Assembly (NCBI GenBank): GCA_038496445.1
Contig: JALMLS010000374.1
Coordinates: 186,001 to 250,000, forward strand
Reading direction: 5' to 3'
Source of the DNA: Trichosphaerium sp. ATCC 40318
Lineage: Eukaryota; Discosea; Flabellinia; Trichosidae
DNA: 64,000 bases
Made by a program: the position numbers and the translations under genes. The notes below the pieces were generated by a model, which worked only from the letters and a program-made list of their open reading frames with translations, did no database searches and was not told the origin of the DNA. Positions 22,421-33,619 of this stretch are shown here, piece after piece. Every line of letters starts with the position of its first letter. The stretch's first letter is position 1.

Positions 22421-22684
22421 TCATAGAATGAAAAACCCTTTTGACTTTGCTTCTGCTACGCAAAGAGACATATCTAAGAACTTAGGAGCGACACTATTCT
22501 TTTGTAGAACTACGACGTACTCGGTCGTTGGAAACTGATTGGAAGCGGCGATATCAACCCCACTGACAATTGTAACGCGGATTGGTAGTGCGTAGAGAAA
22601 GGTTGTATACAGGAGGTCTCCATCAAGAAGATTTTCATGGTCGTGCGTGTGCTGTAGCAGGAAGATGTTCCAGCGCTTTTTCAT
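22421..22684 (-). CDS. Uncertain open frame, possible exon of an unknown minus-strand gene
   Basis: The minus frame reads from MKKRWNIFLLQHTHDHENLL through GDLLYTTFLYALPIRVTIVS and TTEYVVVLQKNSVAPKFLDM to FFIL. Composition is protein-like. Possible upstream exons up to about 22990 (MILDGKTKLMFDEIPLLKSI; NPLKTVSDLVRRECFALGS) could be joined by short introns, which would make a gene divergent from the one at 23012. I could not close a consistent frame and recognise no domain. Confidence 0.25.
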   Translation of the reverse strand: MKKRWNIFLLQHTHDHENLLDGDLLYTTFLYALPIRVTIVSGVDIAASNQFPTTEYVVVLQKNSVAPKFLDMSLCVAEAKSKGFFIL

Positions 22685-23011
22685 TCAGACGCTTTTGTTT
22701 CGCTACTCGCGGCATAAAATGTCTGCTACGTACTTATGACGATATTGTACGTCTACCAAAGCGAAGGTTCAGTAAACAAAAGCGTTGAGCCAAGAGCAAA
22801 GCATTCTCTTCTCACTAAATCGCTAACAGTTTTCAACGGATTCTAAGCGAAAGGCGTCTTAACACATGACAAACGCTTAGCACTTTCCTATAGCGTCTTT
22901 ACACGCCATAGTCTCTATACCCGCTGAATAGATCGATTTTAAGAGGGGTATTTCGTCGAACATCAGTTTGGTTTTTCCGTCCAAAATCATAAAATAATCA
23001 AAGAAACGGCA

Positions 23012-23737
23012 ATGAAACGTACAAGGCAAGGCGTCTCTACACGAGCTCATCACGGTTATAATCCCCGTACTGTGGACACGTCGAATTTGTGTCAACCGCA
23101 CCTCCAACAAGGAAAAAGAAGGTTGGAAGGCGCCCAAACTTCAGAACGTAAACAATGCATGGTAAAGCGAAAGCGAACGCTAACGGCAGACCAAACGAGC
23201 CAAATGGACGATATTCTCGTGCGAGTTGTAGAATGGCTCTTAAATAACCGCCAAACACTTCCAAAAACGCTGGAGAAGCTTAAAAACGCGATAGCGCCCC
23301 TCTGCAATATAGTTACACGTGTAGACACCCAAGTACTCTTCTACCAACTTATATTCAACCGCGTCATTACGTTGGATGGTCAGAACTACGTGGTACCCAA
23401 CCCTTCATACGATCCTAGTGTTCAATTAATGGCTTTTGTGCCGTCTGATACCATTTTGCCGCCACGTTTTTCTGGTGACTTTAAAGAAGCTCTAGACAAA
23501 GCTATTGCATGGTTACGTTTTAACCGTCACTTACCGAGAAGTCCAGAATCTTTTCTTCGATGTCTCGACCAACTATGTACATTCAAACGCCAAGCGTCAC
23601 TTGACAAGATAATTGATGAACTCGTTAAAAAAGATTATATTCATGTGGAATTTGGGCAACTTGAGTACTTGCTCCCAAAACGACACCCATCGCCTGAAGT
23701 ACTCAGTCATTTCAGATCTCACGTAGCCATTTGTTAA
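23012..23737 (+). CDS. Unknown protein with two tandem winged-helix-like repeats (single exon, 241 aa)
   Basis: ATG 23012 opens a basic N-terminal tail (residues 1-60; QQGKRRLEGAQTSERKQ, MVKRKRTLTADQTSQMDD). Two similar units of about 75 residues follow: ILVRVVEWLLNNRQTLPK ... LCNIVTRVDTQVLFYQLIF ... GQNYVVPNP (about 68-130), and ALDKAIAWLRFNRHLPRS ... LCTFKRQASLDKIIDELVK ... GQLEYLLPK (about 155-225). Both have the order W-L-xNR-x-LP, then LC-x-x-x-x-x-VD/LDK helix, then a beta-wing with GQ-x-Y-x-P. That pattern fits duplicated winged-helix modules and, with the basic tail, nucleic-acid binding. There is no intron and GC is somewhat higher than in neighbours. No named family is recognised. 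Confidence 0.6.
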   Translation: MKRTRQGVSTRAHHGYNPRTVDTSNLCQPHLQQGKRRLEGAQTSERKQCMVKRKRTLTADQTSQMDDILVRVVEWLLNNRQTLPKTLEKLKNAIAPLCNIVTRVDTQVLFYQLIFNRVITLDGQNYVVPNPSYDPSVQLMAFVPSDTILPPRFSGDFKEALDKAIAWLRFNRHLPRSPESFLRCLDQLCTFKRQASLDKIIDELVKKDYIHVEFGQLEYLLPKRHPSPEVLSHFRSHVAIC

Positions 23738-24122
23738 CGGTTAGTTTATTTCTAAACTATGCTGATAGAATCTCAAAAAACTCGCAAAAAAAAACTTTTT
23801 TTCTTGGACCGTTCTACAAAAACTTTAAAAATGTCTTACCAAACCCAAAAACTCCTTGTACAGATGTAAACACATGTAAACAATAAACACATAATCATAT
23901 TATTCGTTGTCAGACTTTGATTTTCTATTATTCCCGTCATCTTGTACCAAACAAGTCATTATTTTCTGTTTTGCCTTAAAGTGGTCGAACGTTTAAGCAA
24001 CCCTTTGTTTTTTTTAGCACAGACATCGATTCCTTTGTATAAAACAACGTAGTACTCCGTAACAGTACTAGTCCTATCCCAATAGTTTTGCAAAAAACGC
24101 TTGCTGCTTCACAAGTACAAAA
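23738..24122. other. Intergenic with presumed promoter of the RhoGEF gene
   Basis: Runs of A/T and a run gttttttttagc near 24010; no coding frame. The RhoGEF ATG follows at 24123. Confidence 0.4.
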
Positions 24123-27100
24123 ATGAGTTCGGACGTAGGGGCTGCACAGAGTGAGAAAGAACAGAAGCTCTCAAGGCTCCGCCAAGAGACTATGAAGGAA
24201 ATCGTCACAACTGAGTATGCTTACATCGAGGATATAAAGGCTTGCATAACAGTACGTTTTAAAGATTATTTATCAAGGAAGTGTATTTTAGGAGCATGAA
24301 AGTTATCGACAGTCAAATACTGTTTCATCACGCACGAACTAAACCATACAATAGCACTTCGTTACGCCACTTACTACAGGGAAACACTCTCAAGTACTAC
24401 CTCAAGATGATGTTAAAACGATATTTTCAGTGCGTTTCCTTAACTATAGCATTATATAACCTTCACCGGTCGCCTTTGTGAACTGTTCAACTCCGCTTCA
24501 AACATTCAGACTCTAAATAATGTATTTCTGTGTAGAATCTGCCTCAGATACTAGGAATTAACCAGGCGCTATATAAGTCTGTTCGGGAAAATATGGGCGT
24601 CATTACAGACCAAAGTAGTGTCAAAAGTATGGCAAACGCGTTTTTACAAATGGTACGCACAAGTAAACACATACAGATATACGCTAACGTCTAATAAATC
24701 ATTTGCTTCGATTTCGTTTCCTTTGATATTAACTCTCTTCTTTATAGGCTGATTACTTGAAAATGTACACAGGGTATATTGATAACTATGATTCAGCACT
24801 TGAGAAATTGCAGGAATGCCGTAAAAAGTATCCTAAGTTTGCAAAGTTTGAATCTGTACGAACTTCGGTTTTTGTGGAGAAATTTCTTATTTGTTTGGAA
24901 CTAGGAAACAGCGAAAAAGGCTCAAGTACTGCGTATAGATGATTTAATAGTACGACCTGTACAACGTATTTGGTGCGTTTTTGATTTTTTTAAATTCCTT
25001 TTATGCTAATTATGGTCTAGTAAATATCCCCTACTGTTTGACGTGCGTTGTAGTCGGTTTAAATCATATTTGACATAAAACGTTAACAAAAAGCGTAGAG
25101 TCTTATTAAAAATACTCCAGAGACACATGAAGTGCGTCCGTTATTAAAAGAAACGCTCGGAAAGGTTAAAGCAATAGCAAATCATGTAAATAAGTCTACG
25201 TACGTTTCCAAACATCCTTTACGAGTGTGTTTAACTCGAAACTAGAGGCTCAAAACAAAATTTTCAAAAGATGGTTGACTTTGCTGATCGGCTAAAAAGC
25301 AGGTGCGCGTTTAAAATAATACTTTGTACGCTTACTAATAGCATTGTAGCCTGGATGTGCGTGTTCTGATCATAAAACGTTTTGAATTCTTTTTTTTCCC
25401 TCTTGGAAGCGCTTGTACAGTGCTGTATTGACTTAGAAATAGGGAGAGGACTTGTTTGAGAACAATCGTAGTTTGATAAAGGAAGGTGCCATTGAAGTTG
25501 GTAGCAGTCAAGGAGGTCCGGTAGAAGAACGTACTGTGCTTATATTTTCGGATATGATTCTCATTACAAAGCCGAAAAAAAAGAAGCAATTGGCTGTAGT
25601 ACATAAACTACTCCTTTCTAATTGCTCAGACCCAAAAGAAGCAGAACGTACGTACAGGAGAGATGAGAATTTCTCTTTTTTTTTTTTGGTTTATTTCCGT
25701 TAATGTCTTCTTTAGAGGATGTTGCGTTTGATTTGCAGTGCAAGGATGACACATACTGTTTTATTACGAACTCTCAGTTAGATAAGAAAAGCTGGATGTC
25801 TGCAATATCCGGCCAGATTGTTACTGCAAAAGCATTGGTAAGACATTCACTTTTTCCTTTTTTTTTTTTTTGTGCTTACGTTGTTTGAAAGGCAAAGGAG
25901 CAGAGAAAGCGTAGACGTATGTCACATGATAAGGTGAAGGCAAAAAGAAGTGCAATGGTGAAATCACCATCCAGAAAGTACAAAGAAAACCCGGGCCTTT
26001 GCGGCACCAACACTGTTTCTTTTTCGTTTCTAAGTTAACTTCTCGTTGACCTTTTTTAAATTGTTATTTTTAATTTCTCTATTAATAGTATGAGAAAGAA
26101 GAAAAGGCATTCTAGAACAGGTTCAGCATCATCAGATAGCATAGAAGGATTACCAACGTTAAAGAAACTTGTACGTGATATTGACTAATCAAACTTTTTT
26201 TATTTGTTTTTGGTAAAAGATTGATTTGATTCTCACATTCTTTTGTAGTCATCTAATACTATACATGTATCACCAAAAAGGAGAAGAGGCGGTGAAGAAC
26301 CAAAGACACCAAAAGAAGCAAAAGAGCCAAAGACACCAACAGCGTACGCTGTTTTGATTCTTCCAATTTTTTTCTTTTTTTCAAGTGTCGCTCTGAAAAA
26401 TTCACGTGCGAAACTGGAGTAATAAACCTAGAATGGATTGCCTTAGGGTGATTCAGATCTATGTACCTATCCTAGATACGGAGAAATTGCTAAGGATAAT
26501 TTTACACAACAGTTCTCATAAAAACCTAAAAAAATCCGTTGCATTTTCTTTTTTGTTTTTGAAGACAATAAACCCCATTCTGTTCACACAATCTTAAAAA
26601 ACCACCCGCGTGCATGTGATTCAATTATTAACTCGCCTTTTTTTAGAGCGACTAATGGAAAACAAGAAGCAGCAATTCATAAGAGCGGTGTACCTCTTAA
26701 TATAAGAAGTCCACCAGACTTAGTGCCTCCGCCTATAACAGTTAATGGATCTCCAAGCAGTCCTACAGCTAGGCCTGTTCCTCCCGCTCCACCAACAGAT
26801 GGATTTGCGCCACCACCTCCTATATTCGCTCCACCTCCACGCGTTGCTGATGCACCAGAAAGCCAAGTTCCAGGTATAGTTATTATTGAGCTTAAAAAAA
26901 AGTTGTTTTTTCTTTCTCTGTTCGCTAAGTTCTTACTTTCTTGTAGCTTCGCCTAATAGTGCTACTGTCCCTCCGCCTATATTAGAAGATGCTACTACTA
27001 CTGATACTAGTAGCGCTTCAGAAAAAACAAAAGAAAAAAAGTTAGAGCATTTGGTAACGGAGTACAAAAAAACAAAGGCTGAGAATTCAAAGTTGAAAGA

Positions 27101-27266
27101 AAAGCTTTCTGCTCTACAAGAACTATTGAAAGAGAAGGATAATGTTCTTTTGAGTATGAATAACCTTTTAAATAATTTGAGCGCTTCTGTGACTGATATG
27201 AAAAAAATGATACCAGATGCTGTAAAGAGCAAACAAGAAAAAAAAGATGATGATAATGATGGATGA
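24123..27266 (+). CDS. Dbl-family RhoGEF: DH-PH with proline-rich and coiled-coil C-terminus
   Basis: ATG 24123: MSSDVGAAQSEKEQK, then the DH domain. CR1 is ETMKEIVTTEYAYIEDIKAC; VLPQDDVKTIFSNLPQILGI follows, then ADYLKMYTGYIDNYDSALEK and CR3 (LRIDDLIVRPVQRIC|KYPLLF, LLKNTPETHEVRPLLKETLG). This is the exchange module that loads GTP onto Rho/Rac. PH domain: NRSLIKEGAIEVGS, ERTVLIFSDMILITKPKKKK, DLQCKDDTYCFITNS, LDKKSWMSAISGQI. The tail has basic patches (KRRRMSHDKVKAKRSAM), a SPKRRRGGEE stretch, a proline-rich region (RPVPPAPPTDGFAPPPP) and a C-terminal coiled coil (LEHLVTEYKKTKAENSKLKE) ending DDDNDG at 27266. At least ten short introns. It probably controls actin dynamics at membranes. The first DH exons around 24290-24430 are the least certain. 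Confidence 0.8.
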
Positions 27267-27841
27267 TGATTTTTTTTTTTGGAAAAGATATTTTTTTTAT
27301 ATTACACTGGTCGTGGTAAACAAAATATTGTAAAAAACAAGATCATTTTGTACTTTAAATAATAATTAATGGAAAACAGAAACGAGAGTTAATTGAAGAA
27401 GCAAGAAGTGAAGAGAATTCACGAAAGAACTTTTTTCAGGTTTTTTTTTTTTGCGACTTTTTTTTGGGTTGTTTGCGACTAGATCTTTATGAAATTCTGT
27501 TATCTCAGTACGGATACTTCCGAGAAATGTCAGTGTGTAATTGTGTTGACGATAATGTTTTGTGTTGGCGTGGTTACTCAGTTTTCTTCGAAAATTATAA
27601 ACGTTGTTTAGAATAAGAAAACTGATATCCTATTGAAAAGTGGACTAGATCCCTTGTTCGGAGAATAGTCACGGAATCGGAAAATAAATAAGTTTTTTTA
27701 ATCCATGTATTCATTAACTTACGGTTAATTGATCGTACTTGGAATCACGTGAGAAAGAGAAAATGTGTACAAATGACACGCGCCGAGATCATTCTAAATA
27801 AATTGACTCATCGATAAAGCAAGTCCTCAAGCTTCATTACC
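27267..27841. other. Intergenic region and promoter of the beta-helix receptor gene
   Basis: AT-rich; no gene seen. A CACGTG site (27746-27751, context aaTCACGTGAg) lies about 90 bases before the ATG at 27842. Confidence 0.4.
27746..27751. promoter_or_regulatory. CACGTG element upstream of the beta-helix membrane protein gene
   Basis: TCACGTGA lies 91-96 bases upstream of the ATG at 27842. Position fits a proximal promoter E-box; function is inferred. Confidence 0.3.
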
Positions 27842-30075
27842 ATGAAAATAAGAGAAGCTACTCTTCTGTTAGGTATCACTCAACAACATGCAAATAGTAC
27901 ATATCATCTACACGTGCTCACGTTGCGTTTTAGGATTTTTCTTATCATTTGTCGCGTGTTGTTCTGTTTACACCGAAGTGGATGGTTCTGATTCTCTAGG
28001 GAACGGATCGTTAGAAAAACCTTTCTATTCACTCGCAAAGGCAGTGTCTATGGTTGATGGACCGTCTGAATCATTTGTAGTATGCATCGGAGGCACGTGT
28101 TTTTACTGAAAGATCCAGCTTAATATTGTCGGTTATTTACACGTGTTACTTGTTATACAGGTGGTGTATATAACGATACAAATAATAAAATTGAAATAAT
28201 AACACGTGGCGATGTTTCTATACGTAAGTTTTATGTTAACGCTTTATTACCTCATAACTTGAATGGATGGGTATGTTATGGTGTTTGCTATAAGTTATTT
28301 TAACTATTGTTACAATAGACTATTATAAAAAAGAGTGGGTCTCTTGAGGTTGACGAGCTGAGCAGTTCTCTCAATTTGCAAGTTGCAAGTTTTTTAACAA
28401 TCACGAATTGTACTTTTAATGAAAAGCTTCATTGTACGCTTACGGCACTTCCTACTATGTAGGGAAACGGTATGTGTATTTAATATTACTATAGTGACTG
28501 TAGTTGGATCGGAGAGTACTAAGCTTCAAAATGTTTGGTTTAGCGAGAGCAATGTTGAGATAAATTCCAAGAAAGATATTGTTCTTGAGGATGTTTCGTT
28601 TTATGATGTTAACATTACTCTTATTTCAGGTTAGCACAGTTATAAAAAATGAGTTAACTTGGTGGGCAGGTGATAACTTGGTAATAAACAAGGGTCATTT
28701 CGAAGAGCAAAGAGCAACTTTTTGGCTACAGTCAAGCAACATTTCATTCATCGATACAGTCTTCAAATACAGTGACATCATTGTATGTATAACTCTAGAT
28801 CCATGCAATATATCACACTTATATCTTTGTATTAGCCATCTCATCCATTCATGAGTATTACAATGACTAAGTCACTTACAAACTCTAAAACACTTGATTC
28901 GGAATTAAAGTTTCTGAATTGTAGTTTTTCAGATGTTGTAACTTCTCACATGGTCAACAATGATAATGATTTGTTTACAATAGCAGAAATAACACCGCAA
29001 GACGTAAGTAAAGAGTTGTTTTATCGGAATAACCTAAATGAGAAACCTAGAAAGGAGACAAATACACATTTTCTTTAGAAGTAACTGGATCGGAGTTTTC
29101 GAACAATAGAGTTGTACAACAGGTGTCCAGCGAGAAGTGTTTGACTTGGTATAATTCTAAGTTTCTTATAAGGGATATGTCATTCACTCACCACCATTTC
29201 ATGTTGTTGAATCAAACGAAGTCACAGTTACTACATATTTTCACAACAATGTATTCAAAGACAAAGGTAACTAGAAGTTCTATTTTCACACATGCTAATG
29301 TGATAGTTGTCTGCAAAACATCCGGGTATTTCAGTCATGAGCATATGCTCACTTGCAAGCCTTGTATATTAGGGTCTTATGCCGTGAATACCAGCGCTCC
29401 TGAGTGTACTCTTTGCCCACCAGGTATCTCAACGATAGATATGAGTTTTTCTAATAAAAAAAAACAGGAACATTTGGCAATACCACAGGACTATCCGATT
29501 GCTTCCCTTGCAGTTTTGGCACTTACAGTGAGCAGTGCGTTGTTTTCCCTGCCTTCTACATTTTACATCTATACCTAGGTACGGTGCAACAAGTTGCGCT
29601 GAATGTCCACTTGATAGTACTTCCAGTATAAGCGCTAAAGGCTGTGATTGCAATGCAGGTAACTAAAGCAGCGTTGATAAGCTCTGTTGATTCTAATGGA
29701 AGGGTACTACTGGAAAGAAAACACATGCAAGGAGTGTTTTTTCATGACATCTGATGTTGGATCTACAAAGTGTATAAAAGGTAATATCATACTTTGATAG
29801 TACTATGATCAATAAAGCGCTTACACTAATAGTTGGATTGCTTGTTTATATAACTATTGGTGGATCTGTGTTGGTGTTGATTTTGGTGATTGGTACATTG
29901 AATTCCATTACTCAGTGTACTTACTTCCTCAGCAGTTATAGTTGGGTTGTGCATTGCTTATAGACGTGGTAAAAAACCAATGGCATATGTATCAGTTAAC
30001 TCAATTGAAAATAATGACAGTCTTTATCGTGATAATGATAACTACAATGACGATGATAATGACGACTCACAGTAG
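27842..30075 (+). CDS. Type I membrane protein: pectin-lyase-like beta-helix plus GCC2/GCC3-type Cys repeats
   Basis: ATG 27842 (MKIREATLLL), intron, GFFLSFVACCSVYTE completing a signal peptide. GSDSLGNGSLEKPFYSLAKA is the DG-x-G-x-x-G-x-x-x-x-P-x-x-S-x-x-x-A start typical of right-handed beta-helix (DUF1565/pectin-lyase fold) ectodomains. Asn/Ser-rich rungs follow (KLQNVWFSESNVEINSKKDI; LVINKGHFEEQRATF; LKFLNCSFSDVV). Then come Cys-rich modules of the ephrin-receptor-like GCC2/GCC3 type (LTCKPCILGSYAVNTSAPEC TLCPPG; SCAECPLDSTSSISAKGCDC; CKECFFMTSDVGSTKCIKG), a transmembrane helix (LLVYITIGGSVLVLILVIA) and an acidic tail (NDNYNDDDNDDSQ) ending at 30075. Intron 28093-28160 is GC-AG with donor gcacgtg (CIG|GGVYND). 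A cell-surface adhesion or sensing role is likely. Confidence 0.65.
28093..28160 (+). other. GC-AG intron with GCACGTG donor (beta-helix gene)
   Basis: ATCGGAG|gcacgtgttt ... tgttatacag|GTGGTG joins CIG to GGVYND in phase; 68 nt. A second CACGTG lies inside the intron at about 28140. Confidence 0.75.
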
Positions 30076-30385
30076 TTGTTAAAAGAAATAAACAAAAGTT
30101 AATTTTATCTGAACAACAATTTATGTTCGAATTTACTCCAATCTAAAATCAGTTTGCACAGAAACAACACAATAACTTGGTACACAATAAGATAACCTAT
30201 TTTCTGTGTTAAACCTTGAACATTAGTCCTAAAGAAAGGAGACAATAGTAAGTTTTTCTTACTGATTAATAAAACTTTACTAGAGCAACAACTGCTTACA
30301 TATTGCACATGACGTGAAATAATTTTGCTGAATGTTTCCCAACTAATTAGTTTTGCACCTACCAGTGCACTTATTCCTATAGCCA

Positions 30386-31600
30386 TCATTGATAGATAGT
30401 GTGTGCACCTGCCAATGCTGCAATGCCATTGTCTGTTATTGACTCACAACGATATAGGTCGATAGTGTGCACACCTGCCAATGCCTTCAAACCTTCATCT
30501 GTTACATTTGTAAATGATAAATTAGTCTCATGTACACCTGCCAATGCTGCAATGCCATTGTTTGTTATTGAATTACAACGACATAGGGAGATAGTGTGCA
30601 CACCTGCCAATGCCTTCAAACCTTCATCTGTTACATTTGTAGCTGATAAATCAATCTCATGTACACCTGCCAATGCCGCAATGCCATTGTCTGTTATTGA
30701 CTTACAACTATGTAGGTTGATAGTGTGTACACCTGCCAATGCCGCAATGCCATTGTCTGTTATTGAATTACAACTATGTAGGTTGATAGTGTGTACGCCT
30801 GCCAATGCTGCAATGCCATTGTCTGTTATTGAATTACAACGATATAGGTTGATAGTGTGTACACCTGCCAATGCCGCAATGCCATTGTCTGTTATTGACT
30901 CACAACGATATAGGTTGATAGTGTGCACACCTGCCAATGCCTTCAAACCTTCACCTGTTACATTTGTAGCTGATAAATCAATCTCATGTACACCTGCCAA
31001 TGCCTTCAAACCTTCATCTGTTACATTTGTAGCTGATAAATTAATCTTATGTACACCTGCCAATGCCGCAATGCCATTGTCTGTTATTGACTTACAACTA
31101 AATAGGTTGATAGTGTGTACGCCTGCCAATGCCGCAATGCCATTGTCTGTTATTGAATTACAACTAGATAGATTGATAGTGTGTACGCCTGCCAATGCCG
31201 CAATGCCATTGTCTGTTATTGAATTACAACGATATAGGTTGATAGTGTGTACACCTGCCAATGCCGCAATGCCATTGTCTGTTATTGACTTACAACTAAA
31301 TAGGTTGATAGTGTGTACGCCTGCCAATGCCGCAATAATGTCGTTTGGTAGCTTACATCGGCTGAGATCAATAGTCGTATTGTGGAGTAATGGACTACCA
31401 GAAAGCATCTGAACTTTAGTTGTGTTTTTAGTACGGATACAACCATACCCAACATGGTTGTGAACAATATCTCGTAAAAGATGGCATGTTTGGGCTGTAC
31501 GAAGCGTATACGTCCCTTGTTTGAGAATATGGACTATTAACTCAATTGGTAGCGCAACAAGGTCGAATACTTGGTTGAACTGTGCTTGTTGTTGTTCCAT
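30386..31600 (-). CDS. F-box/LRR protein with 14 near-identical repeats (single exon, 404 aa)
   Basis: ATG 31600 gives an F-box (DLVALPIELIVHILKQG, LRTAQTCHLLRDIVHNHVGY). About 14 leucine-rich repeats and a truncated last one follow, of two alternating types: AGVHTINLxxCxSITDNGIAAL (23 residues) and AGVHEIDLSATNVTDEGLKAL (22 residues). It ends abruptly after AGAHTIYQ at 30386, without a capping segment. Repeat units are almost identical at the DNA level, so unequal crossing-over or gene conversion must be recent. As in other SCF adaptors, the F-box should bind SKP1 and the LRR arc a substrate. The repeats also leave a 337-codon antisense frame open (30399-31412), which I regard as a by-product of the repeat. 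Confidence 0.85.
   Translation of the reverse strand: MEQQQAQFNQVFDLVALPIELIVHILKQGTYTLRTAQTCHLLRDIVHNHVGYGCIRTKNTTKVQMLSGSPLLHNTTIDLSRCKLPNDIIAALAGVHTINLFSCKSITDNGIAALAGVHTINLYRCNSITDNGIAALAGVHTINLSSCNSITDNGIAALAGVHTINLFSCKSITDNGIAALAGVHKINLSATNVTDEGLKALAGVHEIDLSATNVTGEGLKALAGVHTINLYRCESITDNGIAALAGVHTINLYRCNSITDNGIAALAGVHTINLHSCNSITDNGIAALAGVHTINLHSCKSITDNGIAALAGVHEIDLSATNVTDEGLKALAGVHTISLCRCNSITNNGIAALAGVHETNLSFTNVTDEGLKALAGVHTIDLYRCESITDNGIAALAGAHTIYQ
30440..31335. repeat. Tandem 63-69 bp repeats encoding LRR units
   Basis: The phrase cacacctgccaatgc recurs about every 66 bases. Units fall into two classes, by the following phrase gcaatgccattgtctgttat or cttcaaaccttcatctgtta. Confidence 0.9.
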
Positions 31601-32130
31601 GTATGATCACCGTTAGTTTTCGTTAAGACAATGTTATAAACTAAAAAGAGAACTTGAGGGATTAAATGCGTTTAGCTGGGTGATATTAAATTAAACACTT
31701 AAGGAGCTCTATCAGAAAATTCACTAAAATTTGCTCTCAAATCGTACTAAAAACATACAAGAGGTGACTTCAGAAGCGTGTAAATGTGTGGAACACATCC
31801 GGTGGTTTTTTTTCCCCATGTTCACATGAAAGTCACAAACTTCACGTGAAATTGTTGTAGCTGACACCGAGACTATATTTCGCTCAAAAGAACGAATAAC
31901 AAGTGCTATAGATACGTTTAAGAACGTCTCCTGAAAAAGAGATGAATCTAAGTTCAAGAGAACTACAATCGCTATAAACACTCCCTAACGCGTTAATAGT
32001 ATATATAGCTTGTATTCAATCCAATGGCGGGCAATAAAATGTCCGTTCACGAAAGGAATTTCGCTAAAAAGAAAAAATATTGAATTTCCACAGCAACAAA
32101 TTATTAAAACAACACCAAGATAAACAACAA
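31601..32130. other. Intergenic region between divergent F-box/LRR and SDR genes
   Basis: Shared 5' flank of two divergent genes (31600 minus, 32131 plus). It contains TTCACGTGAA near 31841 as a palindromic 10-mer. No gene is supported. Confidence 0.4.
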
Positions 32131-33619
32131 ATGGCAGCAAGTAAGATAGTAACTGTAACAGGCGCTACTGGGTTCGTTGGCGGTCATGCCATCAAAATAC
32201 TGTTAGAAAAGGGATATAATGTACGCGGTACTGTCCGTAATGCAAAGAACAAGGATAGGACAAAGCACTTGTTCGCTATTGCTGATAAGACTCCAGGAAA
32301 CCTTAAACTATACGGTAAGATGTGTAAATTTTTTCGAGTTTGTCCGAGCTGCACTTTGTTCACGTGATAAAAATTGAAAATTTTTGTTTTGTTACTAGAC
32401 GACTTCGGGCTTTGAGGTTTTGTGTTGGGTATTGTTTTTACTAATGTTGGTTTACGTGTAGAAGCTGATTTGAGCAATGAAGGGTCTTTTGAAGAAGCTA
32501 TTGATGGCGCTGATGCCGTACTTCATATTGCTTCACCAGTAACAATGACAGCTCAAAACCCTGAAGAAGAAATAGTCAAACCAGCGTAAGTTTTGTGTAT
32601 AACTCTCAATCGCAGCATCTTACTTGTGCTTAGTATTCAAGGTGCACTTAATGTCTTGCGTACATGCAAAAAAGTTGGTTCAGTGAAGAAGGTAATTAAT
32701 TGTAACAAAGAGAAACCTCAAGATATTTCTTTTGCAAAGCGATACTGACATTAAGAGTTATTTTACTTGCTTCCTAACTAATAATTAGGTCGTTATGACG
32801 TCTTCAGTTGCAGCTGTACGTTGGGCTGGAAAAGAACCTTCTGGCACACCAGCTGTATTCACGGAGAAGGACTGGAACACTGTTTCTACTATTAGTACTG
32901 AACCTTACCCAGTAAGCAAGGTAAAGGCCGAACAAGCTGCATGGGACTTTGTCAAAGAAGACAAGTCGTTTTCTCTTGTAACAATCTGTCCGTCTTTCAT
33001 ATTAGGACCAGTTTTAAGTCCAGGAAGATTAAGCGAAAGCTTATCAGCAGTAAAAAGGTACAACAGTCAAAAGAAACCATCTTGCTAACAATATTGAAAG
33101 TCTCATCACTGGTGGATACCCACGTGTTCCAGATATGTATTTTGGTATAACTGATGTAAGAGATGTTGCTTTGGCTCATATTATTTCGATGGAGAAGGAA
33201 GAAATTCAAAGTAAGAGGAAGCTTGTTCGGTTTTTTTTCTTACTTTTTGTTTAATAGACGAACGTTATATCTGCTCAAGAAACGGTCTTGTTGCAATGCT
33301 TGATTTGTCTAAAGCGCTCAAGAAGTTGTATCCAAAACAACCTATTCCTATGAACACCATGCCTAACTTTGCAATGTACGCAGCAGCAATATTTGATAAG
33401 AGATTATCTTGGAATTATTTGAACAACACTCTTGGAAAGAAGTATCACTACAACAACGAAAAGATTGTCAGGTTCGTACCTTTTGCACTGTGCTACTATT
33501 TCAAAGAGATAAACTAACAACTTACAAGTGAGCTTGGTATACAATTCAAGGATATGGATACATCACTTAGAGACAGCATTGAGGCTATGGCTGAACATGG
33601 ACACTTTGAATTAAAGTAG
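32131..33619 (+). CDS. Extended SDR: dihydroflavonol-4-reductase/cinnamoyl-CoA-reductase-like
   Basis: ATG 32131: MAASKIVTVTGATGFVGGHA carries the NAD(P)-binding TGATGFVGGH glycine motif. ADAVLHIASPVTMTAQNPEE, QGALNVLRTCKKVGSVKKVV, MTSSVAAVRWAGKEPSGTPA and the catalytic YPVSKVKAEQAAWDF (Tyr-x-x-x-Lys with the upstream Ser of MTSS) follow. Then VTICPSFILGPVLSPG, PDMYFGITDVRDVALAHIIS and the C-terminus DTSLRDSIEAMAEHGHFELK at 33619. About 330 residues over seven exons with 50-100 nt introns, normal for the family. Such enzymes reduce carbonyls using NADPH; fungal and protist homologues often act on methylglyoxal or other aldehydes. The substrate cannot be told. An upstream in-frame extension has only a TTG, so ATG 32131 is preferred. 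Confidence 0.85.

Noticed and set aside
30399-31412. 337-codon plus-strand open frame (CTPANAAMPLSVIE repeats)
   Set aside because: It is the exact antisense of the LRR repeats of the minus-strand gene; its openness follows from the repeated codons. No start context or domain.
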